The position numbers and the translations under genes are program-made. This document shows, piece by piece, positions 1 through 5,246 of a DNA stretch of 12,002 bases. Source of the DNA: Candidatus Gastranaerophilales bacterium (lineage in GTDB: Bacteria > Cyanobacteriota > Vampirovibrionia > Gastranaerophilales > Gastranaerophilaceae). The DNA is taken from positions 1 to 12,002 of the forward strand of contig CANROV010000049.1 in the NCBI GenBank assembly GCA_947632315.1. The letters run 5' to 3'. The first letter of the stretch is position 1, and each line of letters starts with the position of its first letter. The notes below the pieces were generated by a model. That model made no database searches and was not told the DNA's origin. It was given only the letters and a program-made list of their open reading frames with translations.

Positions 1-501
1 ATGGCAAATGGGGATTTCGGCTCTGAAATTAATGATTATACCAAGTTAAATTTCTTTAAAACATTAAGAGGAGAAGCCTCAAGTATAAAATCCGAGAACG
101 GAAAAGTATATTATAAAGGTACGGCTCAAGGAACTTTAGCGGGCGGAAACTTAGCTTCATTATGCTGTATTGATTTTATTCCTGATGAAGATGTTATTTT
201 ATTTCTGGAAGATTTAAACGAACCGATTTATAAAATAGACAGAATGTTATCTTATCTTTTTAATAATTCGGAAGTCAGAAAAAAGGTTAAAGGAATTGCA
301 CTTGGTGAATTTCTTAATATTGATAATAAAGAAATGTTTGATGAAATTATTTCTGAATTTGCTGATGAACTAAAAATACCTGTTTCTGACGGGTTTAAAA
401 TAACACATGAAAAAATAAAAGAAACAATTCCTGTTGGAGTAAGGGCTGAATTTAGTGCAGATGAAGGAATTATAAAAATCAATGACACATATTTATATTA
501 G
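1..501 (+). CDS. Murein LD-carboxypeptidase, peptidase family S66 (LdcA/MccF-like), 3' part only
   Basis: Family S66 serine peptidases remove the terminal D-amino acid from L,D-linked murein tetrapeptides, or cleave related amide bonds as in microcin C immunity. The 166 visible residues match the back half of the family. DFG at 5-7 followed by N-x-YT is the usual region just after the H-G-P motif. GGNL at 48-51 is followed by the ILFLEDLNEPIYKIDRML block (66-83), whose Glu70 is the likely catalytic acid, then KGIALGEF (97-104). His136 is the probable catalytic histidine; the family usually has GH here and this protein has TH. IPVG (143-146) and a beta-rich tail follow. The ATG at base 1 is almost certainly an internal Met (HGPM...DFG), so the N-terminal domain with the nucleophilic Ser lies outside the window. 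The dehydrogenase gene starts 15 bp after the stop, probably in the same operon. Family is confident; LdcA versus MccF-type activity is not decided. Confidence 0.9.
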   Translation: MANGDFGSEINDYTKLNFFKTLRGEASSIKSENGKVYYKGTAQGTLAGGNLASLCCIDFIPDEDVILFLEDLNEPIYKIDRMLSYLFNNSEVRKKVKGIALGEFLNIDNKEMFDEIISEFADELKIPVSDGFKITHEKIKETIPVGVRAEFSADEGIIKINDTYLY

Positions 502-509
502 AGAGAGGG
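502..509 (+). promoter_or_regulatory. Ribosome binding site that supports the TTG start at 517
   Basis: The G/A-rich run agagaggga lies about 7 nt before TTG at 517, and no nearby in-frame ATG gives a complete N-terminal beta strand. The resulting N-terminus MKIAFFALRKFDE is the expected first strand of a D-2-hydroxyacid dehydrogenase. Confidence 0.7.
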
Positions 510-516
510 ATTAACA

Positions 517-1503
517 TTGAAAATTGCATTTTTTGCTTTAAGAAAGTTTGATGAACTGGCGTTATGTAATGAATTTAGTAAAAAATACGGAATTGATTTT
601 GTATATACAAATGAATATCCGAATATGGAAAATATAGTTTTAGCAAAAGACTGTGATGCACTAAGTTTGACTCCGTGTGATTTTAATAATGAATTTATAG
701 ATAAAATTCATTATTTTGGTGTTAAATATGTGCTGGCAAGAAGTATAGGCTATGACCATTTAGATTTAAAATATATTAAATCAAAAGGAATGAAAGTATC
801 CTCAGTTAATTATCCTCCTAATTGCGTGGCAAATTATGCAATAATGCTTATGCTTATGACTACAAGAAAGATAAATCAAATAATGTTAAGAGCAAATGCT
901 CAGGATTATTCACTCAAAGGTAAAATGGGAATTGATTTGTCTGATTGTACAATAGGGGTAATAGGTACAGGTCATATAGGTTCAACGGTTGTTAAGCATT
1001 TATCGGGATTTGGCTGTAAAATTTTGGCATATAATATTTATGAAAATGATGAAATAAAAAAATATGCTCAGTATACTGATTTGGATACTTTATATGCAAA
1101 CAGCGATGTTATAACTCTTCATTTAGCTTCAAATTCGGATACTTATCATATAATAAACGATAAATCTATTTCCAGGATGAAAGACGGCGTAATCATAATT
1201 AATACGGCAAGAGGCTCTCTGATTGATTCAAATGCTTTAATAAAAAATATAAAAAACGGTAAGATATCAGGTGCGGGGCTTGATGTTATCGAAAATGAAA
1301 ACGGTTTATACTACTATAATAAAACTTGCGACATTATTGATAATGACGAACTTTCAATGCTTAAAAGTTTTCCTAATGTAATATTAACGCCTCATACTGC
1401 ATTTTATACAGAAACTACCGTATTAAACATGATTGAAAAAACATTTTTAGCATTAAAGCATTATAATGAAGGCAGTGTAAATCCTTTTGAGGTAAATTCT
1501 TAA
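517..1503 (+). CDS. VanH-like D-lactate dehydrogenase (D-2-hydroxyacid dehydrogenase family)
   Basis: This NAD-dependent enzyme is predicted to reduce pyruvate to D-lactate in the cytoplasm. The 328-residue length is normal. The substrate-domain motif ARSIGYDHLD is at 74-83. The Rossmann loop GTGHIG is at 150-155. The catalytic triad is visible as Arg232 (NTARG), Glu259 (DVIENE) and His293 (TPHTAFYTE). Several blocks resemble VanH of the vancomycin clusters more than a generic lactate dehydrogenase: NYAIMLMLM (106-114), VIGTGHIG followed by a VVKHLSGFGCKILAY-type run (148-172), and the ENENGLYYY insert (259-267). VanH supplies D-lactate for D-Ala-D-Lac peptidoglycan precursors. Translation starts at TTG. 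It follows an LD-carboxypeptidase by 15 bp, so a cell-wall role is plausible, but no D-Ala-D-Lac ligase is visible here. A fermentative D-lactate dehydrogenase is the alternative. Confidence 0.85.
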   Translation: MKIAFFALRKFDELALCNEFSKKYGIDFVYTNEYPNMENIVLAKDCDALSLTPCDFNNEFIDKIHYFGVKYVLARSIGYDHLDLKYIKSKGMKVSSVNYPPNCVANYAIMLMLMTTRKINQIMLRANAQDYSLKGKMGIDLSDCTIGVIGTGHIGSTVVKHLSGFGCKILAYNIYENDEIKKYAQYTDLDTLYANSDVITLHLASNSDTYHIINDKSISRMKDGVIIINTARGSLIDSNALIKNIKNGKISGAGLDVIENENGLYYYNKTCDIIDNDELSMLKSFPNVILTPHTAFYTETTVLNMIEKTFLALKHYNEGSVNPFEVNS

Positions 1504-1506
1504 AAA

Positions 1507-1534
1507 ATCCCCTTATTCCCCACTCCAAGGGGAT
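1507..1534. terminator. Bidirectional intrinsic terminator between convergent genes
   Basis: ATCCCCTT at 1507-1514 pairs with AAGGGGAT at 1527-1534, giving an 8-bp stem with a 12-nt loop. On the minus strand it is followed by a run of six T (complement of 1502-1507), a good intrinsic terminator for the SGNH gene. On the plus strand the following bases are A/T-rich (aattatttta), a weaker tail. The G+C block stands out in this A+T-rich sequence and sits exactly between the two stop codons at 1501-1503 and 1537-1539. Confidence 0.85.
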
Positions 1535-1536
1535 AA

Positions 1537-2487
1537 TTATTTTAAATTTAAAACTTGTACTAATTTAGGCACAATTAATTTCCACACTTCACAAGAAGGA
1601 TGAAATCCGTCCGGCCCTGAATATTTTTTATCCGCCAATTCATATTCTCCAACCAGATCATTTGTATATATTACTTTAATTCCTTCATTTTCAAAATGTT
1701 TTAATATTTCATCCTTTACGGCCGGATAACTTCTATTCTTCCAGGAATAATCCTGATAAACCAATATAATTAATTCCGAATTGGGAAATTTCTTTTTTAT
1801 AATTTCATAAGATTCATCTATCATTTTAATAACCGGTTCTTTAAATAATAATCTGCTATATTCCGAATTTTGTATATAATTTTGAACCAGAAATACGGAA
1901 TATAAAGGATACAAAAAAGTAAAAACAGGTTTGACTAAAACTAATTTATTATTAACAATTTTATATTTATATTGAATAACAGGTTCTTTTACCCAGCTTC
2001 TTAATGTTAAACTGCGATGAAAATGATCATCTATAAGCGTATAAATAAAATATTGGGGATTTTCTATTTCGTTTATTATGTTGTTATCATTTAATTGAAA
2101 ATACATAAATGGAATTCCGGTGCCGTAAAGTCCTCTGTTGTAGACTGTTCTTCCGGTGTATTGTGATAAAACGGAAGCAAAAGTTTCATTTTCTTTTAGA
2201 TAACTGCCCCACGTAAATGAACAACCGAATAACACAATAGACGGTTTATCTTTATATTTACCTATACTTACCGGTTTAAATTTAGCTTTTCTTTCGTTAT
2301 ATGAAGGACATATTACTTTTTCGTATGTTAAATTTCCGTTAAAATTTTTATTTGCGTTTATTTGTGTTTGAATAATATATTTATATTTTTTATAAACAAT
2401 AGAACGGCAGTATAATTCAAAGGAAATTAATAAAACAAAAATTGTTATTAATATAATAAATAATTTTTTAATTACATTTTTTTTCAA
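1537..2487 (-). CDS. Membrane-anchored SGNH/GDSL-type hydrolase
   Basis: The protein has 316 residues. A short basic N-terminus is followed by one hydrophobic helix (about 9-24), so the catalytic domain is expected outside the cytoplasmic membrane. SGNH signatures appear in order: FGCSFTWG (87-94) with the candidate nucleophile Ser90, N-R-G-L-Y-G-T-G (117-124) with the Gly/Asn oxyanion positions, and D-G-F-H (293-296) with the candidate catalytic Asp293 and His296. Such proteins act as esterases or acetyl/acyl transferases on surface glycans, lipids or peptidoglycan; the substrate cannot be told from sequence. The start is TTG at 2487, preceded by GGAG (minus strand, 2495-2498) with 7-nt spacing. 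It is a single-gene unit with its own promoter and the terminator at 1507-1534. The family call is good, but the specific function is unknown. Confidence 0.8.
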   Translation of the reverse strand: MKKNVIKKLFIILITIFVLLISFELYCRSIVYKKYKYIIQTQINANKNFNGNLTYEKVICPSYNERKAKFKPVSIGKYKDKPSIVLFGCSFTWGSYLKENETFASVLSQYTGRTVYNRGLYGTGIPFMYFQLNDNNIINEIENPQYFIYTLIDDHFHRSLTLRSWVKEPVIQYKYKIVNNKLVLVKPVFTFLYPLYSVFLVQNYIQNSEYSRLLFKEPVIKMIDESYEIIKKKFPNSELIILVYQDYSWKNRSYPAVKDEILKHFENEGIKVIYTNDLVGEYELADKKYSGPDGFHPSCEVWKLIVPKLVQVLNLK

Positions 2488-2494
2488 TTTTTAT

Positions 2495-2498
2495 CTCC
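2495..2498 (-). promoter_or_regulatory. Shine-Dalgarno GGAG for the TTG start at 2487
   Basis: On the minus strand GGAG is followed by 7 nt and then TTG. An ATG at 2498-2500 is in another frame, so the TTG is the supported start. Confidence 0.65.
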
Positions 2499-2515
2499 AT
2501 ATTACAGTATAAATT

Positions 2516-2543
2516 AATTTATATTATACATATTATATAAATT
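2516..2543. repeat. 28-bp A+T-only-armed imperfect palindrome in the divergent intergenic region
   Basis: The arms AATTTATAT (2516-2524) and ATATAAATT (2535-2543) are perfect inverted repeats around a 10-base centre, and 24 of 28 positions are symmetric overall. It covers the -10 box of the SGNH promoter and lies about 60 bp upstream of the oppF-like promoter, so it could be an operator. With arms made only of A and T in A+T-rich DNA, it could also be chance. Confidence 0.35.
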
Positions 2544-2549
2544 TAACAA
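2523..2549 (-). promoter_or_regulatory. Promoter of the SGNH hydrolase gene
   Basis: On the minus strand a TTGTTA -35-like box (2544-2549) lies 15 nt before a perfect TATAAT -10 box (2523-2528). The predicted transcript starts near 2516 and has a leader of about 29 nt containing the GGAG site. The spacer is slightly short, and the region is so A+T-rich that chance matches are likely; the perfect -10 and the leader geometry are the main support. Confidence 0.5.
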
Positions 2550-2603
2550 ATAGAAAATAAAAAAATAGAATAATGTATTATTTAAAATAGCAAAAAGGTA
2601 TTG

Positions 2604-2609
2604 TATAAT
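2604..2609 (+). promoter_or_regulatory. -10 box 7 nt before the oppF-like ATG (possible leaderless transcript)
   Basis: A perfect TATAAT within TTGTATAAT is separated from the ATG at 2617 by the 7 nt aaaattt. Transcription would start at or next to the A of the ATG. No Shine-Dalgarno is present between the box and the start; the nearest AAGG lies upstream of the box. The -35 region (tttaaa near 2581) is weak. Confidence 0.55.
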
Positions 2610-2616
2610 AAAATTT

Positions 2617-3582
2617 ATGGGGAAATTAATAGAAGTCAGAAAATTGAATATGCACTATCCTGTAACGGACGGACTGATGGGAAATGTAAAAGGATATGTA
2701 TATGCATTAAATAATATAGATTTAGATATTTATCAAAATGAAATATTAGGGCTTGTAGGTGAATCGGGAAGCGGTAAATCTACATTGGGTAATTGTATAC
2801 TTAAATTAATACAGCCTACATCAGGCGAAGTCATTTTTGACGGAGAAAATATTCTGACAAAATCAAAAAAAGAACTTCATTCATTCAGGAAAAAAGCACA
2901 ATTAATATTTCAAAATCCATATATGAGCTTAGATCCGAGAATGAAAGTTTATGATATACTCAAAGAGCCTTTTTTAGTTCACGGGATAAAGGATAATAAT
3001 ATAATAAATCCAAAAATCAGGCAAATAATAAATCTTATCGGAATGCGGGAAGATGTACTTACAAGGTATCCTCATGAATTTTCGGGCGGTCAAAGGCAGA
3101 GAATAGCTATAGCAAGAGCAATAATATTAAACCCTGAATTTATAGTCGCCGATGAACCGGTCAGCGCTCTTGATATTAGTATTCAGGCTCAAATAGTAAA
3201 TCTTCTTCTGGATTTGAAAGAACATTTAAACTTGACCATGCTTTTTATTTCTCATGATTTAAGTATTATAAAATTTATATCCGATAGAATAGCGGTAATG
3301 TATTTAGGAGAAATTGTCGAGACAGCGGAAAAGAATGAACTGTTTAATAATCATAAACATCCTTACACAAAAGCTCTGTTGGATGCGGTACCCGTAATTT
3401 CGGATGATAAAAATTGTAAAAAAATAATACTTGAAGGAGATTTGCCTTCTCCTCAAAATCCGCCCGAAGGATGTAAATTTCATACAAGGTGTCCTTATGT
3501 TACGGAAAAATGTAAGAAAGAAAAGCCTGAATTAAAGCTTGTGTCTGATAATCATAAGGTTAGATGTTTTTTGTGTGAATAA
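2617..3582 (+). CDS. Oligopeptide/dipeptide ABC transporter ATP-binding protein (OppF/DppF type)
   Basis: This is the cytoplasmic ATPase subunit of a peptide importer, 321 residues, the usual length. Motifs in order: Walker A GESGSGKST (48-56), Q-loop QNPYMSLDPR (99-108), signature FSGGQRQR (155-162), Walker B FIVADEP (175-181, Glu180) and switch His213. The HPYTKALL stretch (248-255) and the C-terminal extension with NPPEGCKFHTRCP (281-293) are diagnostic of the Opp/Dpp subfamily. The extension carries Cys286, Cys292, Cys299 and Cys317, a pattern linked to iron-sulfur binding in some Dpp ATPases. Opp/Dpp importers normally use two different ATPases (D and F), two permeases and a binding protein, and none of these is adjacent. 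It may therefore serve a transporter encoded elsewhere. The ATG at 2617 lacks a ribosome binding site and follows a -10 box directly. Confidence 0.92.
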   Translation: MGKLIEVRKLNMHYPVTDGLMGNVKGYVYALNNIDLDIYQNEILGLVGESGSGKSTLGNCILKLIQPTSGEVIFDGENILTKSKKELHSFRKKAQLIFQNPYMSLDPRMKVYDILKEPFLVHGIKDNNIINPKIRQIINLIGMREDVLTRYPHEFSGGQRQRIAIARAIILNPEFIVADEPVSALDISIQAQIVNLLLDLKEHLNLTMLFISHDLSIIKFISDRIAVMYLGEIVETAEKNELFNNHKHPYTKALLDAVPVISDDKNCKKIILEGDLPSPQNPPEGCKFHTRCPYVTEKCKKEKPELKLVSDNHKVRCFLCE

Positions 3583-3632
3583 CATTTCTTATTTTTAATT
3601 TTTGGTTTATGGTTAAAAAATTTGATTTATTG

Positions 3633-3638
3633 TAAAAT
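3633..3638 (+). promoter_or_regulatory. -10 box 6 nt before the mlaE ATG (possible leaderless operon transcript)
   Basis: TAAAAT within TTGTAAAAT is separated from the ATG at 3645 by aaattt, nearly the same arrangement as upstream of 2617. No purine-rich ribosome binding site exists between box and ATG. No good -35 is visible. This would be the promoter of the mlaE-mlaF-mlaD-lpxK-GT9 operon. The 62-bp gap from the oppF-like gene has no strong terminator, so read-through is also possible. Confidence 0.5.
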
Positions 3639-3644
3639 AAATTT

Positions 3645-4457
3645 ATGGCAAATTTTGAGTATTATTTAAAACAAACATTGACTTATCAAATAGCAGAAAT
3701 ATTACTGGGGCATTTGAAAGAATTTTTTGAAACTTTCGGTAATATTGCATATAGATTTTGTCAGGTAATGAAATATTTGATAAGTCTTCAAATAAACAGA
3801 AGGCAGGTGCTGGAACAAGCATCAAGGTTTGCTGTGGATTCTCTTCCTATAACATTATCTATAGTATCAATGACGGCAATAATACTTTCAATGCAAATAT
3901 CTCCCGAAATGGTAAAGCAGGGAGGAAAGGACTATATAGGCCTGTTGGTAGCACTTACCATGATTAGAGAAGTAGGCGTTATAATGTCAGGATTTGCTAT
4001 TATATCAATGATAGGTTCATCACAAGCAAGTGAACTTGCAACAATGAGAGTAACAGATCAAATAGATGCCATGCAGGTATTAAAAGTTTCCCCATTTCAA
4101 TATCTTTTTTTACCGAGGGTGCTTGCCGGATTTATAATGATGCCGTTTGTTGTTGTATTATCTTCAACATTAGGAATATTGGCAGGCGGATTAACAGCGA
4201 TGATGGCAGCAAAAGATGTAACCTGGCTATGTTATTTTACATCAGTCAGACAGGGGCTTTATATAAGAGATATTAATATAATGCTTCTTAAATCTGCTTG
4301 TTTCGGCGGGGCAATAAGTTTAATAAGTTCAAGCTGCGGATATGACGCAAAGGGCGGTGCTAAGGGGGTCGGTATTGCTACAACAAAAGCAGTTGTTTGG
4401 TCATTTGTCGCTATAGTAATAATTGATGGTATATTTGCAGTTTCATTTTATTTCTAA
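3645..4457 (+). CDS. mlaE: MlaE-family phospholipid ABC transporter permease
   Basis: This is the inner-membrane permease of an Mla/TGD-type lipid transporter that moves phospholipids between inner and outer membranes. The 270 residues contain the family hallmark: a long hydrophobic block from about 65, then the conserved cytoplasmic/coupling segment SELATMRVTDQIDAM (129-143) followed by LKVSPFQYLFLPRVLAG (146-162) and further membrane segments (about 165-185, 212-232 and 250-268). The N-terminal 60 residues form amphipathic helices, as usual in MlaE. mlaF begins 14 bp after its stop and mlaD follows, which confirms the assignment. The start ATG has no Shine-Dalgarno but lies 6 nt after a -10-like box. 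It is the first gene of the envelope operon. Confidence 0.93.
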   Translation: MANFEYYLKQTLTYQIAEILLGHLKEFFETFGNIAYRFCQVMKYLISLQINRRQVLEQASRFAVDSLPITLSIVSMTAIILSMQISPEMVKQGGKDYIGLLVALTMIREVGVIMSGFAIISMIGSSQASELATMRVTDQIDAMQVLKVSPFQYLFLPRVLAGFIMMPFVVVLSSTLGILAGGLTAMMAAKDVTWLCYFTSVRQGLYIRDINIMLLKSACFGGAISLISSSCGYDAKGGAKGVGIATTKAVVWSFVAIVIIDGIFAVSFYF

Positions 4458-4471
4458 TAAAGAAGGTTTTT

Positions 4472-5200
4472 ATGTCTATAAAAGTACAGAATTTAACAAA
4501 AGAATTTGACGGAAGAAAGGTTTTGGATAATATTTCATTTTCTGTGGAACAAGGTGAAATTCTTTCAATAGTCGGTTTCTCAGGGTCGGGGAAAAGTACT
4601 ATATTAAAACTGTTATGCGGGCTTTTACATCCTGACTCCGGCGTTATAGATATAGAATCGGGTGATGTTGCAATGGTATTTCAGTATTCCGCATTATTTG
4701 ATTCTCTTAATGTATTCGATAATATATCTTTTGCACTTCAAGAAAGGAAGGAATTTAAAGGTAAATATACAAAAGAACAATTAAAACAAATTGTTGCAAA
4801 AAGTTTGAATACAGTCGGACTTTCAGGAATAGAAGATAAATTTCCGCATGAATTGTCAGGGGGTATGCAAAAGAGGGTAAGTTTAGCCCGTGCAATAGTA
4901 ACACAGCCTCAATTTATACTTTATGATGAACCTACGGCAGGACTTGACCCTGTTGCTTCCACGGTTATCGAAGATTATATTCTGCGTTTAAGAGATGAAA
5001 CTAAAGCTACATCAATAGTAGTAACGCACCAAATGTCAACTATTACAAGATGCTCGGATAGAGTTATTATGTTGTATGACGGACATATTGTCTTTAGAGG
5101 AACACCTAAAGACTTGTTAAAACAAGATAATCCATATACAAAACAATTTGTTTCAGCTTCAATAGAAGGGCCTATGAAAATTGCAGCTTTGGATTTTTAG
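4472..5200 (+). CDS. mlaF: MlaF-type phospholipid ABC transporter ATP-binding protein
   Basis: This cytoplasmic ATPase powers MlaE. The 242 residues hold the full set of ABC motifs: Walker A GFSGSGKST (about 35-43), Q-loop in MVFQYSALFDSLNVFDNI, signature LSGGMQKR (about 130-137), Walker B FILYDEPTAGLDP (about 149-161) and switch His in VVTHQM (about 189). The LSGGM-x-KR signature and YDEPTAGLDP with the preceding SALFDSL segment are typical of MlaF rather than other importers. The ATG at 4472 has a good ribosome binding site (gaagg, 4462-4466), in contrast to the first gene of the operon. There is no STAS-domain MlaB partner in the cluster, as in many non-proteobacterial Mla loci. Confidence 0.93.
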   Translation: MSIKVQNLTKEFDGRKVLDNISFSVEQGEILSIVGFSGSGKSTILKLLCGLLHPDSGVIDIESGDVAMVFQYSALFDSLNVFDNISFALQERKEFKGKYTKEQLKQIVAKSLNTVGLSGIEDKFPHELSGGMQKRVSLARAIVTQPQFILYDEPTAGLDPVASTVIEDYILRLRDETKATSIVVTHQMSTITRCSDRVIMLYDGHIVFRGTPKDLLKQDNPYTKQFVSASIEGPMKIAALDF

Positions 5201-5217
5201 TTTTTAAATTTTTGTTG

Positions 5218-5223
5218 TAAAAT
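5218..5223 (+). promoter_or_regulatory. Possible secondary promoter -10 box before mlaD
   Basis: TTGTAAAAT (5215-5223) repeats exactly the nine bases found upstream of mlaE (3630-3638). Here it lies 23 nt before the mlaD ATG, and an AAGGA ribosome binding site (5231-5235) falls between them. The 46-bp gap is the largest in the operon. It could be an internal promoter; the evidence is the motif only. Confidence 0.3.
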
Positions 5224-5246
5224 TAGAAAAAAGGATATTATATATA

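Noticed and set aside
1..3. ATG at base 1 as a true start codon
   Set aside because: The following residues fit the middle of an S66 peptidase (after the HGPM motif), the nucleophile domain is missing, and a start exactly at the window edge would be a coincidence.
252..488. Minus-strand open frame inside the LD-carboxypeptidase
   Set aside because: It is antisense to a clear conserved domain, low in complexity and without a ribosome binding site.
3597..3622. Hairpin aattttt/aaaaatt between the oppF-like gene and mlaE
   Set aside because: The 7-bp stem is all A-T pairs with a 12-nt loop and no clear T tract; too weak to call a terminator.
3643..3967. Open frames overlapping the start of mlaE on both strands
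   Set aside because: They lie entirely within a conserved permease gene and have no family features.
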